Shown here piece after piece: positions 50,401 to 59,856 of a stretch of 64,000 nt of DNA. Every line of letters begins with the position of its first letter. Position 1 is the first letter of the stretch. Under the pieces are notes generated by a model that did not search any database, was not told where the DNA came from, and saw only the letters and a list, made by a program, of their open reading frames with translations. Origin of the DNA: Nemopilema nomurai (lineage: Eukaryota; Cnidaria; Scyphozoa; Rhizostomeae; Rhizostomatidae); the NCBI GenBank assembly GCA_003864495.1, contig PEDN01001352.1, positions 868,001 through 932,000 of the forward strand. Direction: 5' to 3'. The position numbers and the translations under genes were made by a program.

Positions 50401-50813
50401 TTGAAATTATTTCTACAAGTGCGGAAGTAAAGAAAATAATTACAAGCATGGCAAGAAGTGGGAAAAGAGACTCCAATGGTTTTAAGACAGTATTAAATAG
50501 AGTCTACAATGAACTCATGACAGAAGTCTACAATGCACTATCACCTACAAAAATTGTTGTGTTTATTACCAAAGACCGGTTTAATCGAGGGTTACTGAAC
50601 AGTGTAAGAAGGTATTACCAAGAAGAGGAAGTGCATTTTCTGACAGTTGTTGTGGAAGATCAGGGAACTGATGACGAAAATGCATCTCTAGTATTTGCTG
50701 GAGAGACAAGCTTTACAACAAAGCAGCTTCCTGACCTGGTGACTGTCATTAATAGCATCCAAGATGGATCGCAATTCTGTAATGCGAAAGGTCTCTCACA
50801 ATTGGAAGCTTAA
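32457..50813 (+). CDS. Giant mosaic secreted protein: EMI, EGF, sushi, Ig, Cys-rich, vWA (2795 aa, 21 exons)
   Basis: Exons: 32457-32539, 33398-33532, 33903-34006, 34396-34488, 34971-35096, 35571-35714, 36192-36314, 37718-37840, 38163-38288, 38655-38774, 39253-39375, 39893-40066, 40330-40515, 40996-41266, 41889-42954, 43373-43511, 43874-45537, 45910-48175, 48684-48845, 49285-49851, 50221-50813. Total 8388 nt, in phase. Domains by approximate residue: signal peptide 1-20, EMI 28-107, EGF 108-138, seven calcium-type EGF 139-433, two six-Cys sushi 434-553, EGF 554-592, uncharacterised 593-2035, two Ig 2036-2215, Cys-rich GCC2/GCC3-like 2356-2410, vWA 2411-2598, vWA 2599-2795. No transmembrane anchor follows the last vWA, so secretion into mesoglea or matrix is inferred. 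EGF and sushi exons are symmetrical phase 1-1. RAKR-S and RGKR-S furin-like sites lie near residues 1130 and 1832. The function is unknown; adhesion, matrix assembly or recognition are all possible. Confidence 0.9.
33290..33304. repeat. 15-G homopolymer
   Basis: A G run about 95 nt upstream of the first EMI exon of copy B. It is prone to length variation and sequencing error. Similar runs stand at 20912-20929 and 16752-16763. Confidence 0.9.
33398..34006 (+). other. EMI domain exon pair of copy B
   Basis: Exons 33398-33532 and 33903-34006. They read [15 protein letters not shown] at the start, TCC then RRCTRYRTS in the middle, and [12 protein letters not shown] at the end, the Cys pattern and aromatic/Arg core of EMI domains. 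Position right after the signal peptide is also typical of the family. Copy A carries the same pair at 25578-25712 and 25978-26081. Confidence 0.9.
36819..37339. mobile_element. Near-perfect 521-bp fold-back palindrome (MITE-like)
   Basis: Arms 36819-37064 and 37092-37339 are reverse complements over about 246 bp. The only difference I see is a two-base TG insertion in the right arm near 37195. The spacer is 27 nt. Both outer ends read CTAG, which may be a palindromic target site. It sits in the intron after the third calcium-EGF exon of copy B. The ORF across it is a by-product. No transposase is encoded. Confidence 0.9.
37609..37633. repeat. GTT microsatellite
   Basis: About eight GTT units in the intron before the fourth calcium-EGF exon of copy B. 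Further CACTGGC words repeat just downstream. Confidence 0.9.
39431..39493. repeat. Pyrimidine-rich ~20-bp tandem repeat
   Basis: Three to four copies of a CCCTTTCTGTTCTTTTTA-like unit lie just after the last calcium-EGF exon of copy B. The CT-rich strand is the transcript strand. Confidence 0.8.
39893..40515 (+). other. Two sushi (CCP) domain exons
   Basis: Exons 39893-40066 and 40330-40515. Each encodes a sushi domain with the P-x-x-G, C-x-x-G-F/Y and W-x(n)-C landmarks, and each has six cysteines rather than the usual four, as in selectin-type sushi domains. They connect the EGF run to a last EGF at 40996. Confidence 0.88.
45385..45525 (+). other. Glycine-zipper hydrophobic segment between Cys residues
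   Basis: Within the 1664-nt exon of copy B, about 32 residues consist almost only of Gly, Ile, Ala, Leu, Val and Phe in GxxxG-like spacing (e.g. [20 protein letters not shown]). A Cys-rich stretch precedes it and Cys-Ser-Glu follows. It is as long as a membrane span but sits mid-protein. Confidence 0.85.
47216..47750 (+). other. Two immunoglobulin-like domains
   Basis: In the 2266-nt exon. Ig1 has LVIKC, then YAWSQND and GAYKCIVSN. Ig2 has FFACNV, IAWYFKG and [14 protein letters not shown]. Both show the Cys-Trp-Tyr-x-Cys pattern of I-set domains. They lie C-terminal to the RGKR-S site, so processing there would leave them attached to the vWA part. Confidence 0.9.
48684..48845 (+). other. 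Cys-rich GCC2/GCC3 (ephrin-receptor-like) module exon
   Basis: A symmetrical phase-1 exon with [20 protein letters not shown] and CIPCSAN, the C-x-x-G-x-Y/F ... C-x-x-C pattern of the GCC2/GCC3 family. These modules often stand next to EGF and sushi domains in large extracellular proteins. Confidence 0.75.
49285..50813 (+). other. Two C-terminal von Willebrand factor A domains
   Basis: Exon 49285-49851 encodes vWA1 with a complete [15 protein letters not shown] (DxSxS), a Thr in GGATMT and the Asp of MTDG. Exon 50221-50813 encodes vWA2 with the same fold landmarks, but its first motif is [10 protein letters not shown], so the metal-binding Asp and first Ser are replaced. vWA1 could bind a divalent-cation-dependent ligand; vWA2 probably cannot in the classic way. 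The protein ends 13 residues after the last Cys without an anchor. Confidence 0.9.
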
Positions 50814-52362
50814 GATATTATCACTAGAAAAAGGTACATTGTCTTGCTATGCAAATAATTAACGTATGTTGGTTTGAGTTGTAATTCTTTTAAGTGATTG
50901 AGCCTAGGCATAGCAATATATGAATAGTTCTATCAATTCTGACTTTTAGCAAACCCAAAGTATCATTGATTGTGTGCCTAGGATATCTGTGTTTTCTCCT
51001 GTAAACTGCCTGAATGTTTGGGTGGATCAAGAATGTATGATTAAGTAATTCATCATTGCGCAACACATCTCAGTACCCATGTGGTTCAGTAAGAGGCTCC
51101 AATATGGCTGTTAAATTGATTTACACAACTCACACATCTGTTTAAATGTGAACATTGCCCCCATAAGCTGTATCACATCATGCTATGGAGAATGCATATA
51201 ATTTAACATTCAATAATAAGACCTAAACTAAAGTCTATTGACTTATACCCATATAGTCCTGTCAATTGGCTTTTTGTTTGGTCATTGAATAAAGTCTCTA
51301 ATGTTTTTTATCTGTAACTGGCTATTTATTTTGTCAGCTTTTGGCCTTTCCAAACATCTGAGGAGTATGCCGCAAAATGTACTTTAATTGTGTCATACCA
51401 AAGATGTCATACTTAGTAGGTAGCTTTCTCAAAGTATTCAAAGTATGCTAAAGTCTTTGTTGATAATAAAAAGTAAAAACAGAAAGCTACCATCTCTGGT
51501 TTGATATCATTTTCAAGTCAAAATGAACTAGAACTCTCCAGTCTTTTACTTCTGGCCAGGATCAGTTCTTTATGACATCACACTTAGTTTCAGTAGCTAC
51601 ACTAAGTTCACAATTGTTCTAGAATGTCCTTTTGGAAGTAATTGTTATTCAAGCTGTCTTGTGAAAACTTCCCTAGCCTAACTAAGGGCTTGTTTTACAG
51701 GGATGCTTTTATGTAGGGAGAGAAATTTGTCAAACTTTCTTCGAATAAATTTATAAGAAAAACATAAGAAGGAAAACTAATGCAGTTCTAAGAGGCTGAA
51801 TTATTTTGAACAAACAAGCTACTGGCTAGTGACTTATATTTACAAAGTTCCAGTACAGTTAAGGCCATATTCGCATTCTCTGGGTATGGGTGTTCTTCAG
51901 CTTGAACACACAAGCTCAACTCTTATTCTAACTCAATATGTTTAAGCTAAAAATTAAAGGTTAACAACAACATTTACATAAAGTTCCAACAAAATCAAAT
52001 GAAATTAGGCAAACAGCTTAAGATTCAAGAAAAGGGCAAAATGTGTGCTCTATCAGTATAGAATATGCTCTTAGGGTCATTAAAATTAAAGAATTTTGTA
52101 AAGGTAAGTAACTGGGTGGTTAAAATGGAGAAGGTAACCGAAAATGTCACCAACAGAAAGCTGTTCAAAAAAGTGATTTTGACAAAAACAATCCAAAAAA
52201 GTGTTCAAAAAGCATTAACTTTGTAAATAATTTGCGTGATTAACCATATTTGTAGAATACAGGGTAGAATATTTCAGAAATCATCCAATCAACAGTAGAA
52301 AAACTCTCAGGCCCTACTTTAAATTAACAAGAAAACTGAATTCATTTTTCAATTATTTTTAA
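50814..52362. other. Gap between copy B and the RING gene
   Basis: Holds the 3' UTRs of two convergent genes. No further gene or repeat family was recognised. Confidence 0.5.
51288..51293 (+). terminator. Candidate copy B polyadenylation signal
   Basis: AATAAA in TTGAATAAAGTCTC, about 475 nt after the copy B stop and followed by a T-rich stretch. It is the best plus-strand candidate in this region. Confidence 0.45.
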
Positions 52363-53065
52363 TTAGGAAATGACCTCGGCATAGACTGTTCTGGATCTTA
52401 GCTTGAATCTCAATTCTTTAATTTCCTTTTTCCGCTCCTTTTTTAAATCAGTTTTGGTGTAGGATTTTCTGTTGTTCATTTGTGAAATGTTAATTGTGAA
52501 ATCTTTAAGTGGCATCCTTTCTTCAGGTGTCTTTGACTTTGTTAAATGCCTCCTAAAAAGAAAAAAACATTGTGAGTTGGGTGCCATGAATTCACGAAGT
52601 CCTAGCCTGCACATGATGCTTATTATCAACGCCACTGAGAAAAAGACAAAGTACTGGCATAAAACGTAAAATAAAAATATTGTTGCATGATGTTATGATT
52701 TGGAAAGTGCCAGTAGAAAATTATTGAACTTACTTCATATGCGAGTCAATCTCCCAGTGCCAAAACTGTTCCTGACAGCTTTGAACGCTACATGCACGAA
52801 CTCCAGCCAAATACATAACCATTTCATTATCTTTTGGTATATCAGGCATTTTCGGAGGGAAAACGTCATCTTTCAAGCAAACAGGACACCGGTCCAGAGC
52901 AGAATGTCTCGTGTTATTCTCGTCGTAAAGACAGTCAGAACAGACTTTGTGTTGACATGCTCCATACACCATTCTAAATTTTGGACAAAGGCAAACTGGA
53001 CAACTTAATGCCTGGTCAAAGTGCTGGTAGGAATCCAATAAAGAGAGATACAGTGCATCATCCAT
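52363..53065 (-). CDS. Small RING-finger protein, probable E3 ubiquitin ligase, 2 exons
   Basis: Minus-strand exons 53065-52734 and 52552-52363, 522 nt in phase, 173 aa. A C3HC4 RING is complete: Cys22, Cys25, Cys37, His39, Cys42, Cys45, Cys60, Cys63. A second Cys-Cys-His-His set follows (ACSVQSC ... SHMKRH) and crosses the exon junction, like the extra zinc finger of TRAF-type or RNF114-type ligases. The C-terminal 50 residues are Lys/Arg/Glu-rich and likely helical (KKERKKEIKELRFKLRSR). RING proteins of this kind transfer ubiquitin from an E2 to a substrate in the cytosol or nucleus; the substrate cannot be inferred. No closer orthologue was recognised. Confidence 0.85.
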
Positions 53066-53343
53066 GTTGTCTGTTTACCGACCGTTTAATTCAAAGTTGT
53101 AATAATTATAGCCGCGCTTTGGAATTTGCCGCCCTTTTCGCCACTTCGCATTCTGATTGGCTAGCCTCGTTTAAGCTAAGCTGGCAATTGAGTGGGAAAA
53201 ACTTTGGGAAAAAACCGAAAAGAAAATAAATCAACGGATCACTCGCAGTTTATTTAGTATAAGTTTCTATGCTAAATGCGTGCGGGCTTTCCAAACATTC
53301 TTTTCGAGACGCTTTGGCCTACTGTTGGTGCTGTCGTACCTTA

Positions 53344-53759
53344 AGCCTGGTTTCCATCTAGTCGCTGGAGTCGCCAGGATCGCTAAAGAATGAGTTCAGC
53401 GACCGCAGACTCCAGCAACAGTCTGTCACCATTTATTTGGTCGCTCGATTCCAAATCAACGCGGTCCAGAAATCTGGGCCTAGCAATTAGAATTGCGCGC
53501 GAGCATGCACTATGCTTTCTAGCAGTCGCTGACGGTCGCTGTCATGTTTCCATTGTTTCTATGGGTGCACTCAACCGTGGGTCGCTGAGGGTCGCTGAGA
53601 TAGAACTTCAGCGATCCAAGCGACTTTGTCGCCAGGGTTGTTGAGGGTCGCCAGCAAAATAAATTAGCTTGTTTCCATAAAGTCGCTGGGGTCGCTGAAC
53701 TTATTTTTGAGCGATTCTGGCGACTCCAGCGACTTCAGCGACTATATGGAAACCAGGCT
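53344..53759. mobile_element. Harbinger-like MITE with TTA target-site duplication
   Basis: Terminal inverted repeats of about 65 bp start with AGCCTGGTTTCCAT and are interrupted by a 10-bp GTCGCT unit difference. The element is flanked on both sides by TTA (53341-53343 and 53760-53762), matching the 3-bp TWA target of PIF/Harbinger transposons. The interior is made of short GTCGCTG/CAGCGAC repeats and encodes nothing. ORFs that run into it are artefacts. Confidence 0.85.
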
Positions 53760-53762
53760 TTA

Positions 53763-54340
53763 GTTTTGTTGTCTTGTGGATCATGTTGAACGCTAATCAA
53801 CGATTTTCTCAGAGAGCGAGCGCCGAGCGCCTGTTCCAGGGGGAGGCAAGTGGGGTGACTAAACGATAGTTCAAAGGAGAAAATCCGGTAGATAGGTAAG
53901 CGTATAACAAACGCTATATCTATAAGTCCCAGACGTCTGCGTTTGGAAACGAAAAATGAAAGAATGTTCTGTAACATTCTGTTTTGACGTTCGACGAGAC
54001 CGTCACCCTTGGGATGGTAGGCCATAGTATGTGATTTGTAAATCCCCAGAGTTTTGCATACATCGTGCATAAGGTTGCTTTCGAATTCAGCCCCTGGTCC
54101 AATGAATGGCAACTGTTGAACCAAACCGAGAGAAAATTCTTGACACTAAATATCGATGACTGTCCCAGCTTTCTGATCTGGGGTTGGAAAGGCCTCGCAC
54201 CATTTGGTGAAGTGATCCATGGCAACGAGGACAAAGTTTTTACCCCTATATGTTGTATGTAAGGGGACCAGATTCAGTTTGGTGGGAATTACAATAGATT
54301 CCCGAGGTGCAATATTGGCAACATTGTGAAGGCAATTGGC
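53763..54340 (-). pseudogene. Decayed Ty3/Gypsy integrase fragment
   Basis: Minus strand, at least two frames with a stop between them. The first part reads VLVAMDHFTKWCEAFPTPDQ. A second frame reads LGIYKSHTMAYHPKGDGLVE followed by RQNRML, the standard retroviral-type integrase core of Gypsy elements with its last acidic residue in the VERQNR motif. The rest of the element (reverse transcriptase, LTRs) was not recognised. The MITE borders its 3' end. Confidence 0.85.
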
Positions 54341-54584
54341 AAAGTTAAATCCAATAGAATATAGTTTGTACTAACAGATTTCTGGAAGGAGGCATGACTA
54401 TGCGTGCCATAATACTTAACTGATAGTAGTACAGCACAGAGACAATGGAGAAGGAGTTTTTAAGCGAAGGCTACTTCAATGAGATGATTACAGCTGTGAC
54501 TGAATGGTAAGTGATTTTCAATGAATATCAAGTTCTTTTAATGCACTCGATTCTTAAACGGAAAGTTCTGAAATACCCGGGATA

Positions 54585-54780
54585 TTGAAGGTGGGGGAAT
54601 TTAACAGCAGATGGGCCCCCAATCCGGTAGAAAAGGGGGAAGTAACAGTACCAAGGGGGGTGCCGGAGGGTCATTGCTCGCCCAACCAACATACTTTGTC
54701 CCTCTTTTCCAACCCACAAAATAGAAACCCTATATTTGTTCAAAACTTTGGAAGAAGTTAAAAATCTAATGCAGGGAAAA
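54585..54780. repeat. Dispersed repeat, inverted relative to 59300-59480
   Basis: In reverse complement, words such as ACTTCTTCCAAAGTTTTG, GGGCGAGCAATG and CACCCCCCTTGG line up in order with 59325-59450. Divergence is high, so this is an old dispersed family with one copy on each side of the LRR gene. Confidence 0.55.
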
Positions 54781-55625
54781 TTTATTTTCTTGTCTTTTCT
54801 ATGGTTTCTGTTCATAATTAGGAAACTAAATTTTGTTTTAAAATGCTACTTAATGCATTTGTTATCCTAGCTCATCGATTATGAGGACTAAAGTGCTTAT
54901 TATAATTTCTTCGAAAAATTTTTGAAGCTGTTATTAAAGGCGCAGGAAGCTTCCAAACTTTAGCTTGAAATCGGAAGGTCGTTTTCGTGAGTTGAAATGA
55001 CGTCACTTTTCTTGAAGACCCTTGACAACCTCGATCAGAAGGCATGTTCCAGCTACATGCTGAATTGGCACTTTGCAATGAAGAAAAACGTTTCCCGTGA
55101 TGGTGGCTGGTTATCGTGTAATATTTTGATCATCTAGAATTTATAAATGGTGAGTCTCCGATTAAAAAGTATTTGCGATGAAACGACCCATCGAAGACTT
55201 AAATTTCAAGAGCATGATCTCGCGAGGGCCTAGCTATGGCCAAGCAGAGTGGGGCCGAGAGTCTAGACCGTGGCCTACCTACCTCGTATGGCCTACCTAG
55301 CCTAGGAGGCGACAATTCACTCATGAAATAAATCTCGAACATCCTTGTAAACTGTTCAAGGATTTGGAAAAGATGCATGGTTATTAAGAGTAAAAAATAC
55401 TCTTGCCGTCTAGGACTCTTTATAGGGTGTATTCAAACAGTGAATAGACCGGCATGCAAATTGATGATGTTGACAGTTTTATAAAGGGTCCTAGGTCGAG
55501 TTCTAAAAATAGCATATGAGAACTCATATATTGAAACGGGAAATGGACAATTGCACAGTTTCGCAATGGTACAGAGAGAAAAGGGTACGGAGAAGACGAG
55601 GAAGAACTGAGCGATTGAAAACAGA
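54781..55625. other. Upstream region of the LRR gene
   Basis: Non-coding. It should contain the promoter and 5' UTR of the LRR gene. An in-frame stop at 55608-55610 precedes the chosen ATG. No element was recognised with confidence. Confidence 0.4.
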
Positions 55626-58312
55626 ATGGAAGAGTTCAAGGCACTCCCGTTTTACATTAAAAACGATGTCGAAGTTCCTCTTTTTGACCCTGAATTCAGC
55701 TCTAAAAGCCCAGAAGACATTGTGGACGATATTTTGGGAGACTACAAACAGTATGAAGCGAAAAAGGTAAAATTATTTCTTAGAAATTTCTGTCTTTAGA
55801 GGTGAGATTCAACAAAAAGGAAAAATTGCAAGAAGCCACGTACTTGAATAAGCTTGGTATATACAATTTTTTTGTCAATACAATCAGTGTTTTATTCAGT
55901 GTATAAATTTAATTTTGGTTTCCCTTTTTTGGAACTGTGTTATATTGCATAATCATTGCAAATAAATATGATAAATAGAATAAATTTAGAACTGGTAAGA
56001 AGTTAATAATTTTTGTTATATGGCCTGAATTGTTTTATTGTTGTACTTTCACCAAAGTAGCTTAAAGGTACCTGGCTCAGCAAGAAGGCCTTTATTGCTC
56101 AAAGAAAGTTTTAGTTGATCTGTTTTATGTGAGTTGTATATTTCTGCCTGCAGGTTATTTTCAAACTGAAGGAATTACAAGATTTTGATACTTTTTTCAA
56201 TATCAAAAAGGAAATCATGCATAGACATGCTACTGAAAAAACACTTCCAGACTTTGTATTGGATGAGCTTTCATCAAAAGGTACAATTAATACTTATACA
56301 TAGACTAAAGACAATTTATTGCTCCCATTGCATTTATTAAATTGCTTCTTTTTCTTTTATTAAATAGTTTAAGAAAGGTATATGATTTAACATGTTTGAA
56401 AATTAGAATATGATGCCCCCATAGAACATTAGTGTGAACATTTTGCTGGAAATATATTACTTTTCCAAAAATATTCTTTTTAGCAATGTTTTTTTTAAAT
56501 ATTGAATTTTTGTACTTTTTCTTGGCCAAGAAAGATGGGAGATTGCGTATGGAAGATGTTTTTTGTACATGTAAATAACTTGAAAATGAGAACATTAGAC
56601 TATTCAACCCCTTTGTCATTTTCCTATTTTCCTTTGAAGTGACACATCCATTTGTGCAACTTTTTCTATCTTTGATGTTGTTTTAATGCATGTAAGTTCC
56701 CAGTTGTACATAGGATTTTGCGATTTTCTTTAGGAAATATGAATGGTCATTTTTGGCCAAGCAACTGGACAACCTCTGCAGAATTTAAAACATTTGACGA
56801 ATCTTCAGTGAAAATGTTTGACTTTCTCCATAAAGTAAGTTCCACTTTAAACTGTTTTTGGTGGTATGCCTCCCTTTAAGTTGTGATATTGCATTTCAAT
56901 CCCCCTGCATCTTGGGTCATAGGGTTTATTGATATTAACCTAAATGTAATTTTTATCTTTGGAAAAATTGAGTTCCTATGCTGCCACTTTGAATCAACCT
57001 GTATGTAATGTTTTCAGGCTTGTTTAAGTGTGAATTTTCTTTAATGAATTACTAATTGTTGATTCTTTATAACAGTTTTATGTTTGAGACTGTTGTTAAT
57101 TATGTTTATTTATAAATATAAGAAGCACATATATTTTTCACAATGTTTTTGTCACCTCTTCTCTGTGTGTAAATAAATATCTGGCATTTCATTTGACAGG
57201 TCTCCGCTTTGCCAAACCTAGAGAGTTTATCTATATTGGGAGTGTATTGCCAGAAGAAATTACCTTGTTACCTTGGAAGATTCCCAAAGCTAAAAAAGTT
57301 CAAACTATACAATACAAGGATATCACAACTTCCTCAAGCAATGCGCTTTTGCAGAGACATAGAAGAATTGGAGATTCAAAATAATGCTTTTCAATTTCTT
57401 CCATTTTGGATAACTAAGTTAAAGAATCTAAAGACTCTTTCGCGACACAGTAATTTGCTTGAGGGGAATACATCTCAGGCACCGGTTATTCAACAAGAAA
57501 GCTGTGAAAAGGCTACAAATGAGGAAGGAAAAGGCAACCAAAACTCACCAAAGAGTCTTCTTTTGCTGTCAGCTACTGCAACAATATCTGCATTCCCATA
57601 CATTTTGACTGAAGATGATTCAGAAAACAAGATACCAAGAGACTTGCTCCATGATCTACGATTTTTTTCATCAACAATGAGATTCTGTGACAATTGTTCT
57701 AAGGCATTTGCTGATGATGAATGTAAGTCAATTCAAGGAGCTTTTTTAAGCTCTTTATTATTTTTAACTTTATTTAGTTATTAAAATTTGCTTTCTGATG
57801 TTTATACTTCAATAACTGTTCAGTCATGGATGTTAATGTCTTAATAATGAGCTATTTTTTGTATGGCATACTGTTACTGTTACCAGTAAAATGTTTTGCT
57901 CTAGCCAATTTTTTTATCATTTAAGCTATTCACAAAAAATTTTGCTTGACCTCTCAGAATTTTCCTGATTGATGAAATTGCCATGTCAAATGTATCTGTT
58001 ATGCAGCTATTTTTTTGCTGGTTTTTACTTGTGATTGCATCCTAACATAACTTTTCATTTACAGATATCTCAGTTCAAAAGACAGTATCCAGCTTCAAAG
58101 GCTATACATGTATACCCTTCAAAGCTATTGTCTGCTCGGTTAGCTGCGCTGAAGCTGTCACAGATGAGTTTCAATTGATTGATTCATGTGGCAAAGAAGA
58201 CAAAGAAGAAAAGTATTGTTTTGACATTTCAGATTCAATACCATTTAAATGCAAATGTAAGGGTTGCAGAGTAAAGCGATTAAAGAAGAAGTTTCTGTGC
58301 TGCTTTTCATGA
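55626..58312 (+). CDS. Leucine-rich-repeat protein with Cys-rich C-terminus, complete, 5 exons
   Basis: Exons 55626-55766, 56154-56280, 56734-56834, 57200-57722, 58065-58312; 1140 nt in phase, 379 aa. The start is fixed by an in-frame stop 18 nt upstream. No signal peptide or membrane span, so cytosolic or nuclear. The middle exon holds three to four LRRs of the short, plant-like intracellular type: LPNLESLSI, FPKLKKFKLYNTRISQLPQA, IEELEIQNNAFQFLP, LKNLKTL. A polar linker follows. The C-terminal part has CDNC, an IVCSVSC pair and a basic CKCKGCRVKRLKKKFLCC ending that may bind zinc. The layout recalls small LRR proteins with Cys-rich tails such as LRRC28 or LRRC58, but I cannot assign an orthologue. 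Function unknown; LRRs usually mediate protein binding. Confidence 0.82.
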
Positions 58313-58533
58313 TGTTAACATTTCTGATACTTTTGTCCGTCCAGGTTTCAGATTTTTCACCCATCTGCTATCCAAATGTTTTTTACATCACTAATTAGAC
58401 CTTCACATGTCAAATTGTAAGTGATTAAGAATTAGATTGCTTGGGATGCTGCATCATCAAACTTTACCATGAGTTAAATTTGCAGTTGAGCATGTTTTGT
58501 CTTAGGCTGGAGAAATCTGAAGAATTCCAAATC

Positions 58534-58539
58534 AATAAA
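58534..58539 (+). terminator. Candidate LRR-gene polyadenylation signal
   Basis: AATAAA about 220 nt after the LRR stop codon; nearest canonical hexamer. Confidence 0.4.
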
Positions 58540-59856
58540 TTATCTTCTTCAGCAGTGGAATTCCCATCAACTCACATTCCAACTTTACTAAGATAGTATC
58601 ACTGGCCACAAATTAGATCTAATTGTGGGCTATTTTTCTAAGCTAGCTACCAATCCTGTTATCAGCTTTGTATAAAGAGAATATTTTTTAATTTTGTGTA
58701 TATATTTTTGAAATTTTCATAGACAGTGACCATTTTAAAATTTTCCTGTTGTTGTTTTTCCTCTTCTCTAAGTAAGTATTGCATCTAAACTATCGGTTTT
58801 TTGTCTGTTTAACATTTCTGGCATAAAAAATTGGAATCGACTAAATGGATATGGTGATAACCCTTTTTCCTCTGTGCTTTTCATGGATATGGTGAAAATG
58901 TGCATTCAGTCGATGAAATGATACATTACTTTATATCTAAATTTGATATAGAATGGGCCTTTGCCAGTCTCCCCAAGCCTTCGCCTTCAGCCGTTGTGCC
59001 CCTCCTCACCCATTTTCAAATACAAACGCTGAGCGTGGGCAAGTGATGTTAGGTTGAACTTGTCAACTGAACACGTGTTGGAACTGTTCTTTTTGAAGGG
59101 CAACTCTTTCTTATACCCAGCATTTCTACAGATTTTGACCAGGAGATAAATGTGTAAACTGTACAAAACTGAAACTATTCAAAAGACAAGCACAGCTTGT
59201 CCTGAGTACAAGAGAAACTGGTGTAGTACCACAGCCTTTATTCGACGCGACTTATAATTAACGTATAAACACAGTCATATCCAGCTGTATCAAGTTATTA
59301 TACTATTGATTTCCTTGTATAAACTTTTCAATTACTTCCAAGGTTTTAGAAAAAAACAGGTTTTCACCCTAAAGTTTTTGGGCGGGCAAAGAGGGGAAAA
59401 CCTCTTCGTGGGGCGGGCAATGTCCCCACCCCTTGGCATCGTGCCTGAGTTTGTGTCTCGTAAAGTTTTTCAAGGCTACTTACGAACACTGCCATTATTT
59501 TCAATGTTAGTCCATGATTTTCCGTTAACGATGCAACAGACTATATATTTTGCCATAGTATCTGGAAAGGGCTCCCACCATGTTCTTAACCCGTCGCTTT
59601 AAATTTGATGATTGGACACTGTTGCTAGGGGATTGACCCATGGTCTTAATTCATCTGCCAGGAAACTGTTCATCTATTACCCAAACGAGATAACTACTTT
59701 CATTCGAAATTCATGGAATTATTCAGTGTCTGGTAATGTTTTCTAGTGACCCATGTATGAAGTGACCTGGATTCAGACAGGTGAGTTCGCTTGATGATGC
59801 TCGAGAGAATTAGGCCGGTCGCAAGGCGTGCTCGCTGCTGGTTCGCTAAAGGCAAG
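58540..59856. other. Gap between LRR and NXPE genes
   Basis: Apart from the dispersed repeat at 59300-59480, nothing is recognised. A TTTATT at 59237-59242 (AATAAA on the minus strand) could end the NXPE transcript, about 620 nt after its stop codon. Confidence 0.4.
59300..59480. repeat. Dispersed repeat, inverted relative to 54585-54780
   Basis: Plus-strand words ACTTCCAAGGTTTTAG, GGGCGGGCAATG and CACCCCTTGG match the reverse complement of the other copy in order and spacing. No coding potential. Confidence 0.55.

Noticed and set aside
53390..53644. 84-codon plus-strand ORF
   Set aside because: It lies wholly inside the MITE and translates its GTCGCT repeats.
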